Part shown: positions 44,265 to 54,009 of the stretch, piece by piece
Numbering within the stretch: the first letter of the stretch is position 1
Layout: each line of letters starts with the position of its first letter
Source: Ariolimax columbianus
Taxonomy: Eukaryota > Mollusca > Gastropoda > Stylommatophora > Arionidae
Direction of reading: 5' to 3'
Assembly (NCBI GenBank): GCA_036924085.1
Contig: JAVGWX010000005.1
Span: forward strand, 38,951,483 to 39,015,482
Length of the DNA stretch: 64,000 nt
Position numbers and translations under genes: made by a program
Notes under the pieces: model-generated
Told to the model about the DNA's origin: nothing
Databases searched by the model: none
Seen by the model: the letters and a program-made list of their open reading frames with translations, nothing else

Positions 44265-47250
44265 TTGAGATCATGTAGGGTTATGTGTATTCGTAAATGT
44301 CCTATATCATGTAGGCGTATGTGTCACCGTGGATGTCTGAGATCATGTAGGGTTCTGTGTCTCCGTGGATGTCTGAGATCATGTAGGGTTCTGTGTCCCC
44401 GTGGATGTTTGAGATCATGTAGGGTTCTGTGTCCTCCTGGATGTCTGAGATCATGTAGGGTTCTGTGTCCCCGTGGATGTCTGAGATCAGTGAGGGTTCT
44501 GTGTCTCCGTGGATTTCTGAGATCATGTAGGGCTCTGTTTCTCCGTGAATGTCTGAGATCATGTAGGGTTCTGTGTCCCCGTGGATGTCTGAGATCATTT
44601 AGGGTTCTGTGTCCCCGTGGATGTCTGAGATCATGTAGGGTTCTGTGTCTCCGTGGATGTTTGAGATTATGTAGGGTGATGTGTCCCCGTGGATGTCTGA
44701 GATTATATAGGGTTCTGTGTCTCCGTGGATGTCTGAGATCATGTACAGTTTTGTGTCTTCGTAAATTTTCTATATCATGTAGGCTTATGTGTCACCGTGG
44801 ATGTCTGAGATCATGTAGAGTTCTGTGTCCCCGTGGATGTCTGAGATCATGTAGGGTTCTAGATCCTCGTGGATGTCTGAGATCATGTAGGGTTCTGTGT
44901 CCTCGTGGATGTCTGAGATCATATAGGGTTATGTGTCCCCGTGGATGTCTGAGATCATGTAGGGTTCTGTCTCCCTGTAGATGTTTGAGATCATGTAGGG
45001 TTATGTGTCCTCTTGGATGTCTGAGACCAAGTAGGGTTCTGTGACTCCGTGGATGTTTGAGATCATGTAGGGTTATGTGTCTTCGTAAATGTCCTATATC
45101 ATGTAGGCGTATGTGTCACCGTGGATGTCTGAGATCAAGTAGGGTTCTGTGTCTCCGTGGATGTCTGAGATCATGTAGGGTTCTGTGTCCTCGTGGATGT
45201 CTGAGATCATATAGGGTTATGTGTCCCCGTGGATGTCTGAGATCATGTAGGGTTCTGTCTCCCTGTAGATGTTTGAGATCATGTAGGGTTATGTGTCCCC
45301 GTGGATGTTTGACATCATGTAGGGTTCTTTGTCCCCGTGTATGTCTTAGATTATGTAGGGTTCTGTGTCTCCGTGGATGTCTGAGATCATGTAGGGCTCT
45401 GTGTCTCCGTGAATGTCTGAGATCATGTAGGGTTCTGTGTCCTCGTGGATGTCTGAGAGCATGTAGGGTTCTGTATCCTCGTGGATGTCTGAGATAATAT
45501 AGAGTTCTGTGTCTCCGTAGATGTCTGAGATCATATAGGGTTCTGACTCTCCATGAATGTCTGAGATCAAGTAGTGTTCTGTGTCTCCGTGGATGTCTGA
45601 GATCATGTAGGCTTCTGTGTCCTCGTGGATGTCTTAGATCATGTAGGGTTATTTCTCTCTGTGGATGTCTGAGATCATGTAGGGTTATGTGTCCATGTGG
45701 ATGTCTAAGATTATGTAGGGTTCTGTGTCTCCGTCAATGTCTGAGAGCATGTACACTCATGTGTCCCCGTGGATGTCTGAGATCATGTAGGGTTCTGTGT
45801 CCTTCTGCATGTCTGAGATCATGTAGGGTTCTGTGTCCCCGTTGATTTCTGAGATCATATAGGGTTCTGTGTCCCCGTGGATGTCTGAGATCATTTAGGG
45901 TTCTGTGTCCTCGTGGATGTCTGAGACCATGTAGGGTTCTGTGACTCCGTGGATGTTTGAGATCATGTAGGGTTATGTGTCTTCGTAAATGTCCTATATC
46001 ATGTAGGCGAATGTGTCACCGTGGATGTCTGAGATCATGTAGGGTTCTGTGTCTCCGTGGATGTCTGAGATCATGTAGGGTTCTGTGTCCCCGTGGATGT
46101 TTGAGATCATGTAGGGTTCTGTGTCCTCCTGGATGTCTGAGATCATGTAGGGTTCTGTGTCCCCGTGGATGTCTGAGATCAGTGAGGGTTCTGTGTCTCC
46201 GTGGATTTCTGAGATCATGTAGGGCTCTGTTTCTCCGTGAATGTCTGAGATCATGCAGGGTTCTGTGTCCCCGTGGATGTCTGAGATCATTTAGGGTTCT
46301 GTGTCCCCGTGGATGTCTGAGATCATGTAGGGTTCTGTGTCTCCGTGGATGTTTGAGATTATGTAGGGTGATGTGTCCCCGTGGATGTCTGAGATTATGT
46401 AGGGTTCTGTGTCTCCGTGGATGTCTGAGATCATGTATAGTTTTGTGTCTTCGTAAATTTTCTATATCATGTAGGCTTATGTGTCACCGTGGATGTCTGA
46501 GATCATGTAGAGTTCTGTGTCCCCGTGGATGTCTGAGATCATGTAGGGTTCTAGATCCTCGTGGATGTCTGAGATCATGTAGGGTTCTGTGTCCTCGTGG
46601 ATGTCTGAGATCATATAGGGGTATGTGTCTCCGTGGATGTCTGAGATCATGTAGGGTTCTGTCTCCCTGTAGATGTTTGAGATCATGTAGTGTTATGTGT
46701 CCTCTTGGATGTCTGAGACCATGTAGGGTTCTGTGACTCCGTGGATGTTTGAGATCATGTAGGGTTATGCGTCTTCGTAAATGTCCTATATCATGTAGGC
46801 GTATGTGTCACCGTGGATGTCTGAGATCATGTAGGGTTCTGTGTCTCCGTGGATGTCTGAGATCATGTAGGGTTCTGTGTCCCCGTGGATGTTTGAGATC
46901 ATGTAGGGTTCTGTGTCCTCCTGGATGTCTGAGATCATGTAGGGTTCTGTGTCCCCGTGGATGTCTGAGATCAGTGATGGTTCTGTGTCTCCGTGGATTT
47001 CTGAGATCATGTAGGGCTCTGTTTCTCCGTGAATGTCTGAGATAATGTAGGGTTCTGTGTCCCCGTGGATGTCTGAGATCATTTAGGGTTCTGTGTCCCC
47101 GTGGATGTCTGAGATCATGTAGGGTTCTGTGTCTCCGTTGATGTTTGAGATTATGTAGGGTGATGTGTCCCCGTGGATGTCTGAGATTATGTAGGGTTCT
47201 GTGTCTCCGTGGATGTCTGAGATCATGTATAGTTTTGTGTCTTCGTAAAT
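44265..47250. repeat. Higher-order repeat of 792 and 900 bp within the array
   Basis: A marker unit with CGTAAATGTCCTATATCATG occurs at 44,301, 45,093, 45,993 and 46,785 (position of CCTATATC). The spacings are 792, 900 and 792 bp, that is 22, 25 and 22 units. The long frames at 44265-45044 and 45957-46736 are both 259 codons and nearly identical, 1,692 bp (47 units) apart. The array therefore evolved by copying blocks of 20-70 units. Confidence 0.88.
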
Positions 47251-47900
47251 GTTCTATATCATGTAGGCTTATGTGTCACCGTGGATGTCTGAGATCATGT
47301 AGAGTTCTGTGTCCCCGTGGATGTCTGAGATCATGTAGGGTTCTAGATCCTCGTGGATGTCTGAGATCATGTAGGGTTCTGTGTCCTCGTGGATGTCTGA
47401 GATCATATAGGGTTATGTGTCCCCGTGGATGTCTGAGATCATGTAGGGTTCTGTCTCCCTGTAGATGTTTGAGATTATGTAGGGTTATGTGTCCCCGTGG
47501 ATGTTTGACATCATGTAGGGTTCTTTGTCCCCGTGTATGTCTTAGATTATGTAGGGTTCTGTGTCTCCGTGGATGTCTGAGATCATGTAGGGCTCTGTGT
47601 CTCCGTGAATGTCTGAGATCATGTATGGTTTTGTGTCTCCATGGATGTCTGAGAACATGTAGGGTTCTGTGTCCTCGTGGATGTCTGAGATAATATAGGG
47701 TTCTGTGTCTCCGTGGATGTCTGAGATTTCCGTTGATGTCTGAGATCATGTAGGGTTCTCTTTCCCCGTGGATGTCTGAGATAATGTAGGCGTCTGTGTC
47801 TCTGTGAAACTACGTGATCATGTAGGGCTATGTGTTCTGTGGAAGTTCGTGATCCTGTATTGCTCTTTGTCCCTGTAGACGTTCATTCATGTTTGAGTGT

Positions 47901-48245
47901 CCCTCTGGAGGGCTGCGAACCATGCTTAGCTTCTTCATTTAGACAAGTGCTGGTGTGTGTCTTCTATTCTTGAGACGTGAGAGACTGAAAAGCCGCGACA
48001 AATGATCATTGGTATGTCATGGTTTGCCATAAGAAACACATTGTTCACCATTGATTGAGGGGGTATCCATTATTTAACTATATCTCAAGCTCACTCTACT
48101 GCCCCACACTCAGATTGTAATTGGTTTACGTCAATCAGCAGAGGATGTACCGAAATGATTTGTTGGAGAGAGTTCGACCTTAGACAGATAACTAGAGCCC
48201 TGTCAGACACATGTTACGACCTGCTCTCAGAGCGATATTAGTTAT
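47901..48245. other. No recognisable gene; right flank of the giant array
   Basis: Unique sequence after the degenerate last units. Nothing recognised. Confidence 0.55.
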
Positions 48246-48249
48246 TTCA

Positions 48250-48690
48250 TAGTTTTTAAAATAGAGGTAATATAGTCTTCATCTTCTATTTCTATCCCCT
48301 TGTGTCGGTAGACATCGTGCGGTAGTATAGTTTTCTTTGCTGTCCGAGATGTGTCTCCAACGCTGTAGTCGTTCCATATGTCACTTACATCCCCTATCCA
48401 TCTGTTTTCTTGGTCTCCCTCTCGATCTCTAACTTTCTTTCCTTGTGTTCTGTGTCCGTGCAGTTGTTAGATTTGGTAGCATTCTTGTCAGATGTCCGAA
48501 AGACGTTATTTTCTGCTGTAACATATAATCCATGAACAGTATTGCACCTTATTTCGAATTTCTTCTGCTCGCACTATGTCCAACCTTGTGACCACAATCG
48601 CTTGTATCAAACATCCATTTTGCATATCATGATTTTGTTCTTGCTTGTGTTATGGTGAGATTTAATGTCTATTACGAGTAACACAATCAG
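48250..48690 (-). mobile_element. Probable LINE C-terminal relic
   Basis: The minus strand contains HLTRMLPN, then RSRGRPRKQMDRG in a shifted frame and a long tail with RTAKKTILPHDVYRHKG. GHLTRM and RGRP-K--D are the typical post-RT LINE blocks in the right order, but the rest is too decayed to name a clade. An unrelated sequence cannot be excluded. Confidence 0.45.
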
Positions 48691-49099
48691 ATGTCATGAA
48701 AAACACTATGTCTCCACTGTCGCCGCTGGGATGTGTCTGAGTGAAAATAATGGTGAGAATCGATTATACACCGCATATACTAACTTGAGTATTAGTTCTA
48801 CTACTCTCTCTCCATTGTTTCATCTTATGTGAACTTGCTGCCCAATAATTTGAATTCTCTTACATGTTTAAGTTATGCACTTTTCACCTGCCTATTTAAT
48901 GTATTCTCTATTCTGTTGATTGTTATTGTCCCTGTCTTTGCTGTGTTAATCCTCACATGTTAAATAATGCTGATGTCGTTTAAGAAAACATTGAATGTAT
49001 ACTAATAGGCATTGCAGTTTCTGGCGACGTGTGAGACCTAGGGCCTGTGACCTTTGCCTTACAACACTAACAAACCAGTTGAAATCATGCCGTGCTCAG

Positions 49100-49290
49100 A
49101 CCAGGCATGCTGGGTATTTGTTCGTGGTATGCCCACTTCTCTTAGCCGACCCAGCTGTAAATGGGTACCAGAGGAAGCCCGTGTCGAATTTTTGAGTCGC
49201 TGCTGGAGGTACGGATTTCGCTTTGCCGTATGCGCTTGCGCTTTCAGCAAAGACAGTGAACGAGCTCGTATGCAATGGGCCATTTCTCAT
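49100..49290 (+). mobile_element. SINE-body-like segment
   Basis: GACCCAGCTGTAAATGGGTACC (49,148-49,169) closely resembles CAACCCAGCTGTTAATGGATACC in the SINE at 52384, and the minus strand of the SINE at 56000-56228 has a diverged version. This motif is common in bodies of tRNA-derived SINEs of aquatic invertebrates as I remember them. No tRNA-like head is evident here, so the copy is partial. Confidence 0.5.
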
Positions 49291-49404
49291 TTAAGTATAT
49301 CACTTACCTATCGATTATTCAATCAATCAAAACCATCACTCTACTCTGCGCATTGGTCATTGACAACATTCCGCCAGGACACACATTTCGAGGAACTGAG
49401 ACGC

Positions 49405-49770
49405 TAGTCCGGTCAGGCACGACATACTAACCAGGAAGACGCATCAAGGTCAAGCACCTTATAGTGACCAGGAAGACGCATCACGGTCAAGCACAATATA
49501 GTGACCAAGACCACTGTCTTTCATCCATATAGCTTTTCCTGGAAAGAGGTTGTTTTCTAGGCAGTCTTGCTGACGAGATGTGGATCGAAGTGATCCCCGT
49601 ATTAGTGAATGTTATGCAGAGGAAGCCAAACATAGAACAACCGTATGGATGATCGCAGTCCATCTTCATCAGCGCTTGAACTGTGAGGAAAGCTACTACA
49701 ACCCACCACACTAAACGCCCTTTTCGGGGAGCTTACAAAAGTTCACATTCTCATTGTGTGCATTCTTCTT
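49405..49770 (+). mobile_element. Repeat-P copy C
   Basis: Three imperfect tandem units (GGTCAGGCACGACATACTA, GGTCAAGCACC, GGTCAAGCACAATATAGTGACC) precede the conserved module with GGCAGTCTTGCTGACGAG, GATCCCCGTATTAGTGA and CATCTTCATCAGCGC. It ends with GTGTGCATTCTTCTT and then (CAA)n. The order is the same as in copies B and E. Confidence 0.82.
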
Positions 49771-49865
49771 CAACAACAACAACAACAACAGCAACAGCAA
49801 CAGCAACAACAACAAAAACAACAGCAACAGCCACAACAACAAAAACAACAACAACAACAGCAACA

Positions 49866-49896
<31 letters not shown>

Positions 49897-49905
49897 CAAC
49901 AACAG
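49771..49905. repeat. (CAA)n/(CAG)n trinucleotide microsatellite
   Basis: About 135 bp of CAA, CAG and AAAACAA units, following directly on the Repeat-P terminus where other copies have a few AAC units. Gives poly-Gln, poly-Thr and poly-Ala frames in the plus direction. I take these as artefacts since no flanking coding sequence is recognised. Confidence 0.95.
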
Positions 49906-50049
49906 TACCTTTCGCAGGTGATGTCAAATCCAGCCCCATTTTCTTCGCTAAATATGTTGTTCCAGTGACTGCTGTTGGCTCCACCCTCGTAAGTCTTCAT
50001 TTATCACCATGCCCTGCCACTTTACTCATATTATCCTTCGCAAGCATTT

Positions 50050-50620
50050 GCTAACGAAAAACCGGAGTCTTTGTTGAAAGGGAGTTGGTCGTTCTCCAAG
50101 TTCCTGCTTCATACAACAGCACCGGCTTGACACTGGCGTTGAATATTATAACTTTGGTCTGAATCTTAATCTCTATGGATCCCAATTGGTTGTTTAGTAT
50201 CACTTGTTTTTCCAATTCTGATTCATACACCCGCATCTGTACCTCCTGTTCTATCAAATGTGTGGCTCAAATAGGTAAAGGTTTTCACTTTTTCCAATGA
50301 TTATTTCTGCAACATGATTGCTTTTCTGTTTAGAGTGTTAAGTTTAGGGATCTTGCTTTTCTTCGTATTGAAATTCAATCCACATTTGGCTGGTTGCTCT
50401 TTCATACTATCAACTTTTATTGCATTTGGCTATGATTTTGTTAAAAAAATACCAGGTCATCTTTGTAAGTCCAGGTCACCCAATTATGATCAGAATGTCC
50501 ACTGAATACCAGATATTATCAGTGGAATTATTGTGTTCAATCTATTGGAAAGGCAAGAGCAGGTATCCATGTATCACCGCTGTTTACACCCCGTAGCTGT
50601 CATTAAGGCCTCCTTCATAT
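50050..50620 (-). mobile_element. LINE-C (RTE-like) RT thumb region fragment
   Basis: The minus strand reads KCGLNFNTKKSKIPKLNTLN, KVKTFTYLSHTFDR-like sequence in shifted frames, then VYESELEKQVILNNQLGSIE, IKIQTKVIIFNASVKPVLLY and EAGTWRTT. This matches AKTGLKIN--KTK, EVKEFTYLGS and IKIFN-NVKSVLLYG-ETWRTT of RTE-like elements. The C-terminal block (RRRW-WIGH) is absent, so the copy is truncated at both ends. Confidence 0.78.
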
Positions 50621-50844
50621 ACCGTTCACACTTAGCCCCTCCACAAACCATATAGCAGAAGTCCTAAAACGTGTTTACCAAATGCACATATTACCAAATG
50701 TCAGAATGTTTGTAGTATTTTTCAAATGTATCCCACTCAAAAAGTGCGTTCTTAATAACATACATACACTATTGAAATCGTTGATATATTCTATCACGTT
50801 TTCTATAAAACTACTTCTAGTATATGCACAGTATTTCACAACTG

Positions 50845-51110
50845 TTATTGTTGTTGTTTAATGCCCACAACGAGTGAGTTTACTCTTTTGTGTTCCCTTA
50901 AAAGGGCGTTAAGGGGCAGGTTGTAGCTTTCCTAAATTCCAGAGCGTGTTGATGAAGGTTGAATAGGGTCCTCCAGGCGGTTGTGCTATGCTTAGCTTCG
51001 TCTCCATGACGTTCACAATTACAGGGATCAGATCAATCCATATCTCGTCCGCCAGACTGCATTGAAAACAACTTATTTCCAGGAAACACGACATGGAAGA
51101 GATATAGTAG
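50845..51110 (-). mobile_element. Repeat-P copy D
   Basis: Reverse complement of the Repeat-P 3' module: the terminus (GTTGTTGTTTAATGCCCACAA), CTTAAAAGGGCGTTAAGGGG, GTAGCTTTCCTAAATTCC, GTGTTGATGAAGG, and GGCGGTTGTGCTATGCTTAG. It continues to GTTCACAATTACAGGGATCA and fades near 51,110. No tandem 37-bp module remains. It lies 1.1 kb from copy C in opposite orientation. Confidence 0.8.
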
Positions 51111-51114
51111 TCTC

Positions 51115-51745
51115 GGTCAATATATATAGTTCCAAAGGAAATTCCCGATACATATGTGGCTAAGGCCTTTACATTGATTAGGCAGAGTTCACACGTCCCC
51201 CTTCTATTTGTCTGTCTTCTGTGACACAAAGAAAAGTCAACTACTTCCATTTTTTTTACTTTGCAAATTGTTCCATGTCACGATTTGGTCACGAATCTTG
51301 TCCCTTTGCTGCTAGAAGCAAGTTTGCTAATAGCTCTGCCAATATGGAGTACTGTTATACTCAAGAGACATGCATGTATTGAGGGAAGTGTCTAGAAGTG
51401 AAACGATTTGATATTTCAACTAAGAGATGAATATACTCTGTGAATGACGCGCTGTAGAGACACTTGTGAGGAATCGTCTAGAACAATCTTTATAAGTGTT
51501 TTATAGAATGTTGGACGACTCTAACATGACTGAAGCAATGACAAGTTACAAAATTACTACTAACTAAAACATACGTTGAGAGCACAACTCGAGCATGTTC
51601 AGAAAGAGAAAAGGAATCATGGGAGAGAAAAACACAGAAACCAAGTTGCATAAAGAAGCGTAATTGTTGATCAGCTAAATTCCAGAGGGAGCTAAATGTT
51701 TGTATCCATAATGACAAGTCCGGATTGGTCTGGCGGGGTCTTTGT
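51115..51745. other. No recognisable gene
   Basis: Ordinary sequence; open frames up to about 100 codons without recognisable motifs. Confidence 0.5.
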
Positions 51746-51750
51746 GTATG

Positions 51751-52068
51751 ATAAGGATAAGAATAGCACCACTGTCTCACAGAGAGCATGTCGTTGGATA
51801 CTGGCCATGGTTAGGTGGTTTGTTTAGAGCAGAATAGATGGCTCCTAACAGGTTGCGGGTCTACTTTGCTGTAGTGTTTAAGTCTATTAAAATGGACTCA
51901 CACATCGGTAAACCACCCTCCGTAAGCGCTTGTCCCAACTCAGCGGATCATTAAGCTGCTCGAGTCTAGCCCGCTAAGCAGTAAACCTTTGTCCCGGTCA
52001 CATTCAGCTCATACAGGAGCTGGGACCTGCACAGGATCATCTGTTCCTGTAGAAGTACACGTCGACCA
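51751..52068 (+). mobile_element. Repeat-I copy 1
   Basis: Aligns along its length with the reverse complement of 53660-54008. Shared blocks are AAGAATAGCACCACTGTC, AGAGCATGTCGT, GGCCATGGTTAGGTGGTTT, CAACAGGTTGCGGGT, CCACCCTCCGTA, GTCTAGCCC and AAGTACACGTCGAC. A short third piece is at 61734-61790. No coding potential and no recognised family. Confidence 0.8.
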
Positions 52069-52365
52069 GGAGCTAAGAACAAAGAATGACCATTGCAGGA
52101 TCGGTAGAACTATTTAAGCATAATGAAGTTGCTAGAAACATAACCAATCTTTACTATTCGCATTTAACAACATGCTGATTTAAGAGTGGTGAGAAGTGAT
52201 TACACTTGTCCCTTTGAATGTATGGCCGGTGAAACCAATTGACGCTTAACTGACATTTCGTCCGTTCGATATTTCATGTGTCTTGTTGGTTTTTTTATAA
52301 ACGTAATTCAATACAATGATTTTCGTATATGCAAATGTATATGTTGTATAGCAGCGTGGGGGGAA
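52069..52365. other. No recognisable gene
   Basis: Between Repeat-I and the SINE; nothing recognised. Confidence 0.5.
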
Positions 52366-52382
52366 AGGGCGGGGGGGGGGGG
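52366..52382. repeat. Poly(G) run
   Basis: About 13-14 consecutive G with a few flanking bases. Prone to sequencing error. Confidence 0.9.
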
Positions 52383-52383
52383 C

Positions 52384-52620
52384 ATTGGCACGTTAGCTCA
52401 GATCATAGCGAGCAATTCGTTATTTTCTGTGATAACAGCGTGCCTCGGTTCGAATCGCGTCCAGAGACTAAAAGAATCCTGGTCGTGATTTTAATCGGGG
52501 ACCGTTTCTCCAGTCAACCCAGCTGTTAATGGATACCCGACGAATGAGATATAGATATTAGAAACAGCGACGAAATGCACTGGCCACCTCACCTCTCACA
52601 GGTTGCGGCTTAGTACAATG
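52384..52620 (+). mobile_element. tRNA-derived SINE
   Basis: GGCACGTTAGCTCAGA (A box TTAGCTCAGA) is followed 45 bases later by GGTTCGAATCGC (B box), then a body with CAACCCAGCTGTTAATGG. The head looks like a real tRNA (D-arm and T-arm sequences both good), but the acceptor ends do not pair and the sequence runs on into the SINE body. It differs from SINE-A and SINE-B. Confidence 0.75.
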
Positions 52621-52704
52621 GCGTCTTTTTGAAAAACAACTCAATTTTCAGCCAGCGGTTAATTCTGCTGAATTTCGACTTGACTTTTGTTTTCACTAGC
52701 GTAT

Positions 52705-53032
52705 GTGTAAAGATCCTCAGAATACCCTGGACGGAGAAAAAGGCAAATGTAGTCATTCTGCATTAGTTGAGCATAGAATAGAACTGGTTTATCTATTCCA
52801 TTGTGCCCAGGCAATGTAAATACTTCGGTCACAACAAGTCTTGAGAGAACATTGATTGAAGGTATGGTCCCAGGCAAAAGAGGCAGGGGTAGACCAAGAA
52901 GACGATGGCACCAAGATATCCAGGAATGCCTGGGTATGATTGTGTCTGAGGCTGGAGTTTTGGCAAGGGAAAGAGTTTTTATTCAGACAGACTGTGATGG
53001 GAGTGACGTTCTATAAAAAACATGCTACATGA
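52705..53032 (+). mobile_element. LINE-E 3' end, second copy
   Basis: Reads LRIPWTEKKAN-like sequence with frameshifts, then the open frame 52801-53016 with LERTLIEGMVPGKRGRGRPR, WHQDIQECLGMIV and CDGSDVL at the end. The matching stretch at 20,340-20,660 differs by scattered substitutions. The terminus GATAGATAGTG passes into a TG-rich tract. Confidence 0.8.
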
Positions 53033-53035
53033 TAG

Positions 53036-53250
53036 ATAGTGTATGTGTGTGTGTGTGTGTGTGTCTGTGTGCGTGCGTATGCGTCTGTGTGTGAGTGTAT
53101 GCATGTATGTGCCCATGTGACTGTGCGTTTGTGTTTGTGCTTGCATATGTGTTGATGTGTGTGTTTATGTGTGTGTATTAGTTTGTCTGTCTGTATAACT
53201 GTCTATATGTGTGTCAGTGAGTGCCTGTGTGTATCTGTTTGTCTGTGCTG
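53036..53250. repeat. Degenerate (TG)n-rich tract
   Basis: About 200 bp of TG/TGCG/TGTC-rich sequence directly after the LINE-E 3' end. Confidence 0.92.
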
Positions 53251-53254
53251 CTGT

Positions 53255-53660
53255 GTAATTAAATGTCTGCGTGATCTCTTCGAAGATTATCGGACTACCT
53301 GTTAAGCTCAACTAACATAAACTAATCTTTTTATTCTATTTATCAGTTTCTCTCTGTTTGCTTTGCTGTTGAAGGATTACGTGGTATTTTGGGGCTGCAA
53401 ATCTTTGTTCAACTGATTTGACAAATTCCTAGTGTCTATGTTATGGCGTTTTGTTGCTTGCTAAAGACATAAGCTATTTGCAAGCCATAACTCTTGCGCA
53501 GTGTCGAACAGAAGTGAAATGTCTCTCTTTCTTTACATTTCTCCACATGTCTTTCTATTGCTCTATCTCTCCATCTCTCTCTCTATCTCTCTCTCTCTCT
53601 CTCTCTCTATGCATGTGACACATTAACAAAGGCATATAATACTTATAACTATCAATTAGT
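53255..53660. other. No gene; contains a (CT)n microsatellite
   Basis: Only notable content is a CT run at about 53,573-53,610. Confidence 0.6.
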
Positions 53661-54008
53661 CTTAGTCGACGTGTACTTATACAGGGATAGATGTAACTGT
53701 GAAAGTCCGTGCTCAGGCCTCAGCTGGATATTGTCGGGAGGAGGATTTCCTGCTAAGAGGGCTAGACTAGCGCAGCGTATTACTTCACTACGTTGGAACA
53801 AGCCCTACGGAGGGTGGACAACCGCAGTATCAATCTTTCCTAACAGACTCAAACACTGAGGCAAATTAAACCCGCAGCCTGTTGGGCGCCATTTATGGTG
53901 CTCTTAATAAACCACCTAACCATGGCCGGTGTTATGCCATGTCACACAGCTAGGCGCCTCTTACGACATGCTCTTTGTAGGACAGTGGTGCTATTCTTGT
54001 CCTTGTCA
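53660..54008 (-). mobile_element. Repeat-I copy 2, inverted relative to copy 1
   Basis: Matches 51751-52068 on the opposite strand over most of its length with moderate divergence and small indels. The outer ends of the two copies carry the same AAGAATAGCAC block, so together they form an inverted pair about 1.6 kb apart enclosing a SINE, a LINE-E end and TG repeats. Confidence 0.8.
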
Positions 54009-54009
54009 A

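Larger units (their letters stand above)
34410..47900. repeat. Giant 36-bp minisatellite array, about 370 units
   Basis: The unit can be written as three 12-mers: GGATGTCTGAGA, TCATGTAGGGTT and CTGTGTCCCCGT. Units repeat head to tail over about 13.5 kb, differing mainly by point changes (TTATGTG for TTCTGTG, CTCCTGG for CCCCGTGG, GTTGATG for GTGGATG) and rare 1-4 base indels. The last units (47,790-47,900) fade into degenerate versions; the left edge is sharper. Three of six frames of the consensus have no stop. The plus frame gives Gly-Cys-Leu-Arg-Ser-Cys-Arg-Val-Leu-Cys-Pro-Arg; one minus frame gives MISDIHGDTEPY. Common variants put TGA in the plus frame and TAA in the minus frame, so no frame exceeds about 260 codons. 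I call it non-coding. Confidence 0.97.

Noticed and set aside
44265..47693. Long open frames of up to 259 codons in the 36-bp array as cysteine-rich repeat proteins
   Set aside because: They follow from a 36-bp period divisible by three. The frames are broken at common unit variants and indels, both strands are open at once, and there is no unique flanking coding sequence.
34410..47900. TAGGGTT in every 36-bp unit as interstitial telomere repeats
   Set aside because: Only one telomere-like heptamer occurs per unit, embedded in unrelated sequence, and no TTAGGG tandem run is seen.
34410..47900. CRISPR-like array
   Set aside because: Units are contiguous with no unique spacers, and the setting is a eukaryotic repeat region.
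49711..50054. Poly-Gln, poly-Thr or poly-Ala proteins at the CAA/CAG tract
   Set aside because: Open in several frames only because of the trinucleotide repeat; no flanking domain.
52384..52470. Functional tRNA gene
   Set aside because: Internal promoter boxes are good, but acceptor ends do not pair and the sequence continues as a SINE body.
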